A DNA stretch of 64,000 bases from the NCBI GenBank assembly GCA_002314445.1, contig DCFX01000055.1:1-64000 (forward strand), written 5' to 3'. Of the stretch, positions 43,262 to 58,200 are shown piece after piece. Source of the stretch: Treponema sp. UBA1793 (GTDB lineage: Bacteria; Spirochaetota; Spirochaetia; Treponematales; Treponemataceae). Position 1 is the first letter of the stretch. The number at the start of each line of letters is the position of its first letter. Under the pieces are notes generated by a model. The model ran no database searches, was not told where the DNA came from, and saw nothing but the letters and a program-made list of their open reading frames with translations. The translations under genes were made by a program, and so were the position numbers.

Positions 43262-46200
43262 ATGATCCGCATATTGAACAGCATACGACATTCACACACG
43301 GCACGCATACTTGCGGCATGCATACTCCTTGCCTGCGGTATGGCGGAGGCATGGAGTGCGACGTATTACTGGCGAAGCAGTGCGGTAACGGAAGGTAACT
43401 GGGCTGACTCTGCAAGCTGGTCAACAACAGGATATAACGGAGCAGCTGGATCTGCATATCCTGTTGCAGGAGATACCGTTTATTTTACCGGAGAGGGAAA
43501 TGCAGTTTCGGCTGATCTTACGGCGGCAGCATACGCTGCAACTGTATATTTTAATACCGGCGGAAGCAATGCTGTAACAATCAACTTAAACGGTTACAGC
43601 CTGACCGTAAGCGGTACAGCGATATTATCGGGGACATCTACAGCCACTTATGCGAGTACGGTTGATATTAACGGTTCAGGATCATGTACCGTTAATGCGT
43701 TGGATTCATCTACTGATCAATATGCCTATTTGAATCTTTCCGGCAGTACCGTGATGACTGTGACAACGGCGCTCTACGGCAATACAAATGCCGGTTTTTA
43801 TATTACTGACACTGATAATTCCTGTACACTGTATGTGCCCGCTTCCGGTGTAAACGTGGATTATGGTTCAAGCAGCATTACGTACAGTCCTGCTGATTTA
43901 CCCAAACCTTATGGAACTCCATCTATTTACAAAGTTACCGCTTCCGACAGCGGTTTTCCATCATCCGCCATGTCTTTGACTTTGACACGGGCTTCTTCTT
44001 CCGGTACGGCAACCGTCAGTTATGCATATACCGTTGCGGTGACTGATAGCGATTCTGCTGTCAGTGAATCATATACCCTTGACGGTACGACCGTAACAGA
44101 TGGTTCAACTGGTTCTTTGACAGTGCCGACCGGCAGTACAAGTAAATCTTTTAACCTGATATGTACGGGAGGAAGTATTGATGCAGGAGACGGTATTACT
44201 GTTACGTTCAAAACTCCCGATGGCTCAATGGATCTTGCCGAAATCACTTATATTCAGGGAGCGTATATCTGGTCCGGTGCAACGGATTCTGAATGGAGTA
44301 CTGTAACGAACTGGAAAAACGGAAGTGTACCTTCAAGTACCAGTGTGGTCACAATTCCCTCAGGATGTACAAATTACCCGGAAATAACAGGTACTGCAGC
44401 TGCAAAATCCATTGCAATAAACAGTAATGCTGAATTGACAATGAACGGAGGTTCTCTTTCCGTAACAAAGATTACCGCATCCGGAACCGGTAAAATAACC
44501 GGAGCAAGCGGCAGCTCGAGCGGGACAGTAACTTTTACAGGAACATCCGCTTCATGGACTGCTGATTATCCGTCATATTCGACGTTCCCCGACGTATCGA
44601 TTACGTCGGGTTCCGTATGCACTCCGGCTTCCGATATGTATATTACCGGCAGTCTTACGAACAGCGGCACCTATGATGCACAGACAAGCAGCATCAAAAC
44701 CGTATTCCAGCCGTATTCGACATCTGCGGTAACCGGCACATCTTCCTACAGCCATACGCTTTTTGGTACGCTCTCATGCACAAATCAGGGCGGGAAAACA
44801 CTTTCTTTTGCCAATTATATAACGGTGAATACACTTGTTCTGTCCGGAACTTCTTCAGGCAGTCTTCTTTCCGTTACCGGAAGCAGCGGGTATATCGATC
44901 TTACTTCAGATCAGGCAGGCGGCAGATATATAAGCCTGGAATCTTCTGCACCGGTCATTACCGACGGATCAACGGAGGCCGGACATACCTATACGATTTA
45001 TGCCAGTTCCGCTGTTTCGACAACACCGGCCGGATGGATTATAGACAGTTCGGGTACGTATGTATGGCTCGGCGTAACAACTTCATGGAGTTCGACATCA
45101 AACTGGAGTACCGGTTCAGTACCTGCGTCAGGTTCTGATGTTGTTATTCCGGCAGGAGTTTCCGCATATCCGGTGCTTTCTGCGGCAGTTACAGTCAGTA
45201 CTATCACCATAGCATCAGGAGCAACGCTTGATTTGGGCGGACAGACGCTGACTGTTACAACACTGACGAATAACGGCCGGCTGCGGCTTAAAGGAACGGA
45301 AACGCTTACAGGGATTACGACATATACCCCCAGTTCTGCAACAACAATAGAATATTACGGAACGGCATCCATAACTGACGCTGCATATCTTTTTGGTGTT
45401 TCCTTTTATAACCTGACGGTTGCATCGCCCGGGGCTCTTACGATTTCCACGTCGGTTACGGTGGCAAATCTGCTCAAGAATGCGGGGACGTTTACGTCGA
45501 TATCTTCTTCTGTAACGGTCAGCGGCAGCATAACGAATACCGGAACATTCACCGGCGGTATCGTTACAGTGACACCGGCAGATACGACTACAATAACGGG
45601 AACGTCGACTGCTTCAGATACAACATTCAGTACGTTGACCTGCACCGGTCAGGGAGGGAAAAAACTTGCTGTTGAAGGTGCACTATCTATAACGACTTTG
45701 ACTCTGACAGGCACATCGACGTCGTCTCTGCTTGCAATAGACGGCAGCGGTTCTATGACGCTTGCTTCAAGTCAGAGCGGCGGTCAGTATCTGTCTGTGG
45801 AAAATGTACCGATTTCATCCAAGACGTATACCGTTACAAACAGTTATTCGTCTGCACCCCCTTCAGGCTGGAGCGGACTTACTACAACATCAACATATAC
45901 ATGGACTGGAGGAACGTCGACAGACTGGAGTGATACTGCCAACTGGACGGTAGGCGGTTCCGAACCAAGTGCCGTTCCTTCCAGTACGGATACGGTTATT
46001 ATTCCTTCCAGTGTTTCAAGTGAGCCGTCTTTGACGGCTGCCGCATATGCGGGAACGCTTACGATAAAATCAGGAAGAACACTGACGGTCGGCAGCAACA
46101 CCTTAACCGTAGCGGATTCATGGACAAACGCAGGAACTGTCAGCATCGGTGGAGGAACGGTGAGTCTTCCGTCTTCTTCGTCGGATATCGATGAGGAAGG

Positions 46201-49200
46201 GACGTGGGAATATACGGCAGACGGTACGGTGAATACTGATCTTACATATTATGATGTTACCGTATCCTCAGGAACTCTGACGACTTCCGCCGCTTTGAAG
46301 GCGGACAGCACTCTGACGGTTTCTTCGGGTGCAACGCTGACGTTCGGTTCCGGCTGTACGGCAGCGACGGTAGATAATGCGGGAACGGTAAATCTGTCAG
46401 CGTACAGTTTTGCCGTGTCCGGTACGCTGACGAACAGCGGTACCATGCAGACTGCAGGCGGAACGGTTACGCTTGGCAGTACAGCCAGTGAAAGCGGTAC
46501 GTGGGAGTATACCGGCGGAACTGCCAGGACAATTACTAATCTTACCTATAATAATTTGCTGATATCGGGAACAGTCTCGACAAGCGGTGCAATAACCGCC
46601 GTAACTCTTACGAATAGCAGTACGCTGACGCTTGGCGGGGATATAACATTAACCGGAGCGCTTACGAATTCAGGAACAGCTGAGGTGGGTACACATGCGC
46701 TTTCTTTTGTCTCATATACTTTGGGCGGCAGCGATACGGTGACTGTTTCGACGGGGAGCATAACGATGACTGGTGCTGTTGATAGTTCTATCACAACGGC
46801 CTCCGTAACGGGCAGCAGTGCGGGGTATTCTTTTATAAACAGCGGAACAAAAAAACTGACTTTGTCATCGCTTACGCTTACATCAGGAGAAAGTGTAAAG
46901 TTCAACGCATCGGGTACCGGCAGTTCCATTACTGTAACGGGTGCAACCTATAACGGTGCAGCTGTTACGACAGACGGGACTGTAGTGCTGCCATCGGGAA
47001 CGGTTGGTACCGTTACGGTGAACAGCGGGAGTTCTCTTACCCTTGCCGGCGGTATGACGACAGGTGCGGTTTCTGTGACGGGGACTCTTACAACTTCGGG
47101 TACTTTAACTGTTTCCAGCATGACTCTTGCATCAGGTTCTTCATTGTCTCTAGGCGGAAATCTGACGCTGACGGGGAACTGGACAAACAACGGAGCTGCA
47201 ACGTTTACTCATAACAATAAAATAGTTATCTTTACTCCGTCAGCCGCTTCGTCGATCGGCGGAAGTGCATCAACATCCTTCTATAATCTTACGTGCGCCG
47301 GGCAGAACGGAAAAGAACTTGATATAAACAAAATGATTTCCGTTGCCGGTACGCTTACATTGTCGGGAACCTCGGCAGGTAATCTGATTATCGGCGGCAC
47401 AAGCGGCAGCGGAATCAAGCTTACGACAACTCAAACCGGCGGCAGTTATCTGACTGTTAATACTGACGATGTCAAGATATATGATTCGACCGGAACTACC
47501 GCAGGCGGTTCAATTTATACTGCAACATATTCTAAAAACAGTTCGGACAACACCGGGCTTATCAGCGGCTGGAACCTGTTGAGCGGAAGCCTTTCGTATG
47601 TGTGGAACGGCAGCAGTTCAACAGGCTGGAGTACTGCCGTTAACTGGAATACGGGAATTGCACCGGCAGGTGCGGGAACTGAAGTAGTCGATATTCCGTA
47701 TATTTCGGGTGCAACATTTACGGGAACACCGTATTATCCGGTACTTACCAGTGATGTAAGTGTCGGAATGCTGACAGTAGATGCGGATGCCGCGCTGGAT
47801 TGTGCCGGCCGGAATATTACCGCTGCGACAGCATTTACTAACGACGGCACGCTGCGTTTTTCCGGTTCACCAAACACGATAACACTGTCGTCGGGAACAG
47901 CTTCGTATGGTTCGTCGAATACTGTTGAATACTACGGAGGGGGAGTGTGTGCGGCTGTGTCCGGGACAGGCGCTCCCGTTGCTGCGGATTATCATAATCT
48001 GACGATTACTGGTAACGCTACCGTGGTACGGCTGGGAGCAAAATCGATAACAGTTGGCGGCACGCTTTCAAACAACGGAACAATTGAAGTAAACGGGACA
48101 GGAACATTCGGGCTTACCGGTACGGCCGACACGGACAGCGGGCTTGTAAAATATTCTTCTACGACGGCAACGACGACGACGATTCCTGCGCTAAGTTATT
48201 ATAATCTTGAAGTTTCCGGCGGTACGTGGACGGATGCGGCCGCACTCACTGCTGCGCACAACATCATAATTTCAGGCGGGCTGCTGACGTGTGCGAATAA
48301 GCTGACCGCCGGTGCGGGCCTTTCGGTTTCCGGCGGCACACTCAAGACGAACGGCGATCTTTCCGTTACAGGAACGCTTGCTGTTTCGGCCGGTACGATG
48401 CAGGTAAACAATGCGGGAATTTCCGCGTGTGCCTCATCTGCCGGTACGTGCTCGTTTACGGGCGGAACGGTCAGTTTCGGGACGAACGCGTCTGATACGT
48501 TCACCGTCGGCAGCAGCGGGATTTCATTTTCTTCCGGTCTTACGCTGCTTTCAGGTGCAGGTACGCTTACAGCCACCGGAAGTACTATTACGCTTGGAAA
48601 GGACGTAACGCTGAACAATACGATTGAGTTTGCAAGCGGGGTAACCCTTGCCGGCAGTGTTGAACTGGCGACAGGTGCATCCTCGTACGGAATAAAATTC
48701 GATGAGGCTGTAACCTGTACGACGAATACTCTTACGACTTCCGGATCAGGAACCGTTACGATTGCTTCAGGAAAGACATTTTCATCGACAACAGGCTCTC
48801 TTATTTTCGGCGGTGCAGTGACCAACGGCGGTACGCTTTCATCGGCAAGCGGTATACAGACTTACGCCGGTGCGGTAACGAACAACGGAACAATCAATGT
48901 ACCCGCAGTTGCAACAGGGAACACCGCCGTTTCTTTTAAGTCGGCATATACCGGGAACAGCGGAAGTTCTCTTACGGGAAACATCTCTACGAACCCGTAT
49001 ATTGATTTTTACGGTGACGTAACATTCAGCAGCAGCAGTACGACATTCACGCCGAATGGTGATATAGTCAGGTTCTGCGGGACGGGAAATCAGGCATTTG
49101 TCCCCGGCAGCACAAATACATATGATTCCCTGTCGGTAACGAACACTGGCGGAACAGTCTCTATTGCTGACGGGAATACGTTTATTCAGGACACGACAAC

Positions 49201-52200
49201 AGCCGGAACATATACCTTTGAAGTTGCAGTTGGTGCCGGAGTGACAGTGGGTACCGGTAAATTTGTTGTTGATACGCTTGCAGTAGCCGGTACATTTACC
49301 CAGACTGGAGCAAATGCGTCAGGAGCAGCATCACTTCAGTCAGTTCAGAATATTACGGGGACAGGCAGCGTCACGTGGGATTACGACAGCGACGGAGGGT
49401 ATCTGACGCTCGGGGGATGCAGTTCGACCGGTACTGTGGCTTTTAATCACAAGAATGTAACGATAACAGGAAGCACGTCTTTAACCGGAGTGGTGTTTTA
49501 CGACTTGTATATACCCGACGGAGTAACGGTAACGAACGGCGGAACGATAACGGTTATCCGTAATTTTACCCTGAGTGATGCTGATTCCGATTCGGATAAC
49601 GGAACGTATACACCGTCCGGCGGTACCCTGTATCTGGGCGGGATGGCTTCAAGCGGTGTTGCGAGCGCTTCCGGAACGGTGACAGATAATTCCACTACCG
49701 TACAGTCGCTTGGAACGGTCGTTATAAACGGAGATTCGCAGAATGCAGCGAAGACTGCTGCTGCGGCGGTTAAAACCGCATCACTTACCGTTACTGCCGG
49801 AACGCTTGCAATGGGAACGAATGCGCTTACGGTGACAGGCGCAGCTTCCATCGACGGAACGATAACCGGCAGCGGCATAATGGATTATGGCAGCAATGTT
49901 ACGAATAACGGGACGATAACGGCAGGAACAGGAAATGTAACATTTGGCGGAAATTATTCGGGAACGAATGCTGCGGCGGGCCTTCCCTCGTTTACCGCTT
50001 CTTCAGGGATAACCTATTTTAAAGGTAACGCCGATCTAAGCGGAACAACATTTGCTGCAAACGGAGGAACAGTCGATTTTAACGGAAGTTCTACACAGAC
50101 ACTCACCATCAATACGACTTCGGGAACAACATTCAGTACACTTGATGTAACGACTTCCGGAGGAACTTTTTCCGTTACGGATGATACGGCAAAGATACTG
50201 ACGGCCGATGTAATAACAGTCGATACGACACAGAACGTCACGTTTGGCTCTGCAGTAAAAACTTCAGGCGGCACGAAAAAGGTTACGATTACCGATGTCG
50301 GGACAGTTTTGTTTAAACAGTCAGTTGATGCTGACACACTTGTACTGACACAGACCGGAGGAGTGACGTTCAACGGAACCGTTACGGCAGGTGTATTAAC
50401 TGATGCATCAACAGCCGGCACTATTACTTTTGACAGTAATGTTTCCGTTACGACGCTCACGGGCGGAGTATTCAATACAACGGGAACAGTGACGCTCGGA
50501 AACGACGGCAGCGGTACCGACACGGCGTCTTTTACAAACGGCATATCGCATACTGCCGGCGGTACGGTTCTTGCCTGCGCGCTGTCGACGACGGATGCTG
50601 CAGTTGCGTTCGGTAATGCTACCGGACCGAAGACTGTGACGGTAAATAAATCATCTTCTATTACGACAGGCGGTACAGGTTCCGGAAACGGTACGGTAAT
50701 ACTGAACGGTACACTTTCGCTCGGCAGCGGTCTGTCTGTCGGTTCGGGCAGCGACGGCATAACAATCGGTGCGTCGGCTGCCTTTACGGGAGATTATACG
50801 CTTACGCTCACGAATACCGGTACGGCGGATACAGTTCTGAGCGGGGACATAACGACCGGTACCGGCGGGCAGGGAACGGTAACAGTTGACAGCGGCAGCG
50901 GTGCTGTCTCATTCAACGGGAATACGGGTACCTTTGCAAAAGCGGTGAAAGCGGTTACCTTTACAAAGTCAGGGGGAACCGTTTCCTTTGCAGACAGTAA
51001 AAACGTGTACTGCGGGACGCTGACGACTGGTGCCGGATCGGGAGTGACATTCGGAGACGGTTCGACTGTATCATTGTCGACGCTGGCGGTTACGACGGGC
51101 AGTTATCCCGTGACAATTAAAAGTACATCTTTCAGTGTTACAGGTTCATCATCCACGGCGTTCAACAATACCGGCATACTGACGCTCGGAAACGGAACAG
51201 GAGATGCCTGTACCTTTGCCGGTGGTATGACTGATACGGACGGAAGTGCGGGGCGTCAGACAAATCTTATCGGTTCATTAAAGACTACAAACAGTGATAT
51301 TGAGCTGGATAATCTGGTGCTTACAGGCACAGCCTCTATCGATACAAATACAGCTGCAGGCGATATAACAATTAACGGCACGATTACGAACAGTACGGCC
51401 CGGGCGCTGACGCTGAACGCAGGAACGGGTGCAGTAAAAGTTACCGGCACTGCCGGCAGCGGAAACGCACTTTTAAGTCTTACGATAACGGACAGTGCGG
51501 CACTGACATTCAGCAGCACGGTAACTGTCTCAGGAGCGCTCACTCAGACTAATGCAGCGACAGGGACAACGACATTCGGCGGTGCGGTAACAGCCGGTTT
51601 CGCCGTACTGCGTGGTATCGGCGTCGATATACAGCAGGGAATTACGGCAACAGGAGCCGTATCAGTGACGAACAGCGGAACATTGACGGTTGCGGATACG
51701 ACGGGCACTTCCGATACGGGAACGTACGACATTATTGCTCCGGGCGGATTTACCCAGTCAAGCGGCGGCGCATCAGCTGCGGTATCGATTGCCGGTGATG
51801 TTTCGACGACTGGTACGGCGCTGTCGTTCGCTTCTCCGCTTACACTTATTGGAGACGTAAAGCTGTATTCGGCGGGAGCGGGGAATATTACCTGCAGCGG
51901 AACGATAAACTCCGACTCGACTGCACGGAATCTGGCCGTTGATGCGGGAAGCGGGAAAGCTTCGTTCGGCGGCAGCATCGGCAGTACGGCACTTTCAGCA
52001 ATTTCCGCAAAAAGTACGTCTGCTTCAACAGATACAATAGCGTTCGGTTCATCCTGTACTTCCGTAACGACGACCGGCACACAGACATATACAGGAGCCG
52101 TAACATTCGGAACGGGTACGACACTGACCGCGTACGGAAGCGGAGCGGCACAATTGGTGACGTTCACAGGAGCGGTGACAGGCGGCACCAATTCATTAAC

Positions 52201-55200
52201 GCTGGGAATGGTAAGTACGGCGCCGACAAATGTGAGTTTCGGCAGTACGGTGAGCGGCGTTACCACGCTTGGTGTGAGCGGAAATGCGGTATTCGGCGGA
52301 GCGGTATCATCTACCGGAACGATTTCGATATCCGGCACGACTGATATCAATACGTCGTCCGTCGCAACAACGGGTGCTCAGACATATACGGGAGCAGTAA
52401 CACTCGGAACGGGTACGACACTGACTGCCTACGGAAGCGGAGCGGCACGATTGGTGACGTTCGGCGGAACGGTGACCGGCGGTACTCATTCATTGACGCT
52501 GGGAACGGTAAGTACGGCACCGGCAAATGTGAGTTTCGGCAGTACGGTGAGCGGTATCACCTCTCTTGGCGTAAGCGGAAATGCGGTGTTCGGCGGAGCA
52601 GTAACATCTACCGGAACGATTTCTGTTTCCGGAACAACAGCCGTAAACACGCCGGCGATAACGACAACAAGTACGCAGCTGTACACCGGCGATGTTACGC
52701 TGGGTACGTCTACGGCTCTGACCGGCAGCGGTGTAACTTTCAGCAGCAGCATAAACGGTACGACGGACGGTTCCCAAAATCTGACAATAGATACGGGGTC
52801 TTCGTCAGGTACTATTACGTTTGCCGGCTCAGTCGGAGATACTGTTCCTCCCGGCGATGTTGCGCTTACCGGTGCTGCGTCATTCGGGAGCAGCTTCAAA
52901 CAGAATACGGCGAATTCTTTTACGCTCACGTCGGGCAGCGTTTCTGTTCTTCAATATGAATTCATTGCAGGTGACGTTTCTATTACAAGCGGAACATTTA
53001 CCCAGACGGGGTATAACTCGTCAGACGGGACTTCTTCCGGAACCGTATACACACAGTCCGCTGCATCCCTCACCACAGCATCCGGTACGACGATGAACTG
53101 GGACTCAGGAGATAACGGCGGTTCACTTACCGTGAGCGGCAATATTAATGCAGACGGTACTCTTTCTTTCCATTATAAAGATCTTACGATATCAGGCGCG
53201 CTCAGCATAGACGGAAACATGACGCTGCTCGATCTTATCGTAGACGACGGCGGAAGCGTCACGATAAACGATGGAGCTAACCTTACCGTAATGCGCCATG
53301 TAACGTTAAATTCGTCAAGCACGTTCAGCAATGCGGGAACGGGTTCGCTGTATCTGACTAATACCACATCATCTTCTGTTGCCGATAAGAACGGAATCAT
53401 TCAGGACAACAATGCCACCAGTCAGAATCTGGGTGACGTCGTGATTACGCAGGGAACGACGTCAAAAACGTTCAGCACCGCTGTAACAGCCGATACGATT
53501 ACGATGAGCGATACGACTGCATCAGCCGGCACAGTCACATTCGACGGGCTGCTTACGATAACGACACTGACGAACGGAACGTCGGGAACGGTACCTTCGT
53601 TTGCTGTTGCGTTTGACGGCGGTACCAAAATAACTGATGCAGTATCGTTCTATACGGCCGGTACGGTGACAGTGGGAAACGACAGCGGCGACTCGTGCAT
53701 ATTCACCGGCGGTATATCGCATACGGATTCAACGACGATGCGGACGACAATGCTGGGCGGTTCGCTTACGACTTCCGATGCGTCAGTAACATTCGATAAT
53801 CTTATTCTTGACGCTGATTCATCAGTGACGACAAAATCTTCCGGCGGGTCAGGAGCCGGTATTATCGTAAACGGAACGGTGTCGAACAGTTCATCTCATG
53901 CACTCTCTCTGACCGCGGGGACGGGAAATATACAGCTGACCGGAGTCGTCGGAACGTCTTCCGTGCGGCTGGGGGCGTTAACGGTTGTTTCCGCATACAA
54001 CGTGGCAGGCGACAACACCGCGTCGGCTGTTCCTTCGGCCGCGGCCGGAGCGCTGTACGCGGCCAGCCTGACGCAGGATGCCGGAAGCGGAACGACAAGA
54101 CTTTCGTCAGCGGATTTGACCGGTGACATGAATTTGACTGTGACGGGAACGGGAATCACGGCAGACAGTACCATAACGGCATCGTCCGTCGTGCTGGCGG
54201 GCGGTTCCGTCGATTTGAACGATACGGTAACCGCACCCTCGGGATTTTCGAGTACCGGAACGACGTTCGACAATACGGGTGCGGCCATTACGACAACGGG
54301 AACGGGCCTTACGATAAATCATACTGGTGCTGTGACTGCCGGTGCTGCCCTTTCCAGCGGAGCGGATACCGCAGGAGCTGTGACGGTGACGTCAAGCGGC
54401 GGAACGGTTACTGTTTCCGGCGCGGTCACATCGGGTGCCGGAACAATTACTGTTACCGGTACCGGCAGCAGCTATGCAGTAAGCATCACCGGTGCGCTGA
54501 GTTCAACAAGCGGCAGTATCGATATTGATTCCGCATCAACCCTCGCCCTTTCGAACACGGTTACCGCGACAACAGGAAATGTTACGATAGATTCTTCTGG
54601 AAGTTCATCCTTGAGCAGCGCGGCGGACATAACGACGACGACCGGTACTGTAACGTTCGGCGCATCAAAGAGCGGTGCACTTTCCACCGCCGGTGATATA
54701 ACAACGTCGGGCATAACGTCGGACAACAGTGGCAGTATCACGTTTACAAATGCAGTAACGCTGACAGACGGTGTTGCACTAACGACTGACAGCGGCAGCA
54801 GTACGGGCGGCACTGTAACGTTCGGTTCTTCTCTGGACAGTGACGCAGTGGGAACGGAACGTGCGCTGACAATTGATGCCGGTAACGGAGCGGTTACGTT
54901 TACCGGGGCTGCCGGCAGTACCGTACCGCTTTCGTCTTTAACGTTGATCTATTCCGGTGCACTTACGTTCAGCAGAGCACTTACTGTATCCGGTGCTGTT
55001 ACGCAGACGAACGCAGCAACAGGCGCGACACTATTCGGCGGCAGTACGGCGACAGCCGCTGCAACATCCGTCGGTTCTGCGGATTTGAACGGTACGTCGT
55101 ATACGCTGTACGGTGATTTTACCGTAACGTCGGGCGCTATGTCCGTTACGAACAGCGGTCTGTTCCTGTCTGCGGAAAATGCCGATATTACACTCACATC

Positions 55201-58200
55201 CGGCAGCTTTACTCAGGACGGCAGCGGCCTGAATCAGCTTGCCGGCGGTATTACGACGTCCGGCACCGGTGCGGTTACGTTCGCGGCTGACGTCTATCTG
55301 TACGGCAGCGATACATCGATGCAGCTCGGCGGCGGCAGCGGCGCGGTTACGGTGGGTGCGTCGGGCACGAAAAACCTGCATATTGCAGCGTCGACAGCAT
55401 CAAAGATAATAACGATTGCTTCTCCTCTTACGGCGGAAAACATTGTGCTGTACGGCGGTACGCTTTCTCCGGGAGCCGCTGTTACGGCGAACGCGGATTT
55501 AGTTCTGCTTAACGGAAATACCGGCACAATGTATACGGACAGTGCAACGGAACTGTCGACACTGTATGCGTACAATACGGCATCGTCTCCATCGCGCAGC
55601 GGAACGGCAGTTCCATCCCTTTCCTCATTTCCGTCCGTGTATCCCGACGGGACAACTTTTATCGACGGCAGTTCGACTTCATACTGCGGTGCAGTGAGCG
55701 GTCTCGCAGGACATACACTTACGGCCGGACAGAACTTCTACGACAATGGTGTCGATTTAACAGGAACTGCTGCATGGACGTTGGAGTTAAAAGATAACAG
55801 TACTGCGACAAATGCGTTTGCAGAAGCTTATAACTGCACAATAGCATACTGCACCGTAACCTGTACGACTTCGGGAGGAAGTGCCTGGGTTTCCGCCGCA
55901 GAGAATTGTACCAACAATGGAAACAATACTGATCAGACAAACAGTACGGCGGACGGAATAGCTTTCAGCCGGCCTGTGATTCTTGTTAATAATGCTGCTG
56001 TTGCTGTCGACCGCGGAACGGTGACTGCTTCCGGCTGGACAGCGAATCTTTCCGGAACGTATACCGTATATGACGACGTTATCCGCGTGGAATTTGTCGA
56101 CTCCCTTTCAGCGGCAACTCCACTCAAAATTGAAAACAGCAGAAACGAAATATACAAGGCCGTTTCCAGAATACAATACTACAGCGGCAGCAGTCTTGTA
56201 TCGTTTACCGGAACATATACCGATGCCGATTGTACCACATCAACCGGTACCGCCGCCGACGGTTCCGACAGTGCAGGTGATCTTTCCGTATTCTATATAA
56301 AGGCTTCGGCAACATGGAATACCGATGCGACAGGCATTTCAGCCGGACAGGAAGATACGACGAGCGGCAGCATCCATTACGATACAAGTACTGACCGCAG
56401 TGGTACACACCGGAGTACGATTCCCTGTCTGAACCTGCCGAAAGCACTTTCATCAGTCTATGCGACTCTCCGCGACTGTCACAAAAACAGAATCGGAAAT
56501 TATGACGGATTGCCGTCTTCAAATAATTATGATTTGGACGGAGACAGCCTGAATGATTCAAATACGGCTGCTTCGGCCGGCCGGTTCACCGCCGTTGCAG
56601 ACCGTGCATCTCCGGTACTCATTGCGGCGTACACAGGGCAGGAAACGCATACCGCGTATTCGGGTACAGCCGCCAGTCAGCCGTACTACGACGCCCATAA
56701 CTTCATAGAGTTCGTGTATTCGGAAGCTGTGAATATCGGTGATCTTACTGTTTCCGGCGGTGCAGAAAATGCACGGGCAGAAACATCTTTTGCTTCGGAC
56801 TCTGAACACGGCGGTTCTATAGAAACGTCCGGCAGCGGACTTGAAGTGACCGGTATTGCAGGTATTTCATCGGGTGCTCTGAGTGCAGGCAGCCGCACGA
56901 CAGGCAGTACAGATTCGACCGTGAGCTCTTTATACCGTACGTTCCCCCTTACAGCTGGCGGAACGGCTGAAGCACAGACTGACCGCGTCCGTGTTTCCAT
57001 AGCCGGCTATGTTAACGGTACGATATCGGCAAACGGTAATTCATACAGAAACTGGATAGGGTATATCGATTCTGCAGAAACGCCCTCGGGAATTGTTACG
57101 TCTCTGGAAAACAATTTTATTACCGATGCGGCAGGAAACGTCCTTGATGATTATGCGGCTGCTTCGGGAACAAGTAATCACAGCCTGAATGTCCTTACGA
57201 TTTCCAATACTGAAACGGAATTGTACGGGCCGTGGGATACGTCGGCTCCGGTGTTTGCACCGTTCCGCCGGTCGAGTTCTTCGTCAGGGTGGAGCGAATA
57301 CAAAAATCCTGAATACTGCGAAGCTATCGGGAATACGGAAACAGGCAATACGACACTCGACCGCATTGAATTTCATCTTTTTGACAACACTCCGTCGTTC
57401 AGCTCAAGCGACGACTATGTATGGTTCAGCAGGCGCGGCTGGTGTTCATATGATACGTATTCCAGTCTGTATACTTCATATTCGTATGCGTCGGATTTAT
57501 TCGGCGGTTCACGTCCGTTCGACAGTACCGCTGCAGCGAGAACTTCGGGCGGCATCAGATATTCATCGGTATATAATTCAATGTCGGCATTTAAATATGC
57601 CGTAGGTACCAATGCAACACCTGCGTCTTCGTTTAATACAGGCAAAACCATTACGGGTGGTGCAAAGGGAACTGTATTCAGTACGACGACAGACACCTAT
57701 AATACGACAGGAACGACTGACAGCCTGTATTTTGCGGTTTACCTGAGCGACACGACGCTTGCACGGAAATCCACGTTTTCCGTGTCATACGATGCCGATA
57801 CAGGTTTTATTACGGATCTTGCCGGAAACCGTCTGAAATCGGATCAGATTAATACACTTGACCTTACTCCGCCCGAATTCAATATGACCATAAGTCCGGT
57901 CGGAAACGATTTTCTGTACGTCGTGTTCGGAAAAGCGCTCAATCTGACTGAACTTCTCTGGATTGATGACGCGGGAACGCACACAACATATTCCGATCCG
58001 CTTTCCCTCATTCCCAAGAGTCTGGAACTTGTGGATACAAGCACCGGTACTCCTTCAACGGATATCGCCATTGATGAAAATACACCTGCTGTAAAAATAT
58101 TCGAGAATGACGATTATACAGGACTGATGTTCAAGCTGTCTCAGAACACCCAGTTGACAGACGTAGAGAATGTGTATCTGCGCGTAAAGAATATCGGAAC

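Noticed and set aside
50014..52350. Long minus-strand open frames opposite the giant gene (for example 50014-50760 and 51544-52350)
   Set aside because: They arise from the Thr/Ser/Gly codon bias of the sense strand, giving Val/Pro/Ala-rich antisense text with no start signals; many similar ones occur along the gene.
52070..52663. CRISPR array
   Set aside because: The repeats are 297-bp in-frame coding duplications with no spacers. No CRISPR array was found anywhere in the window.
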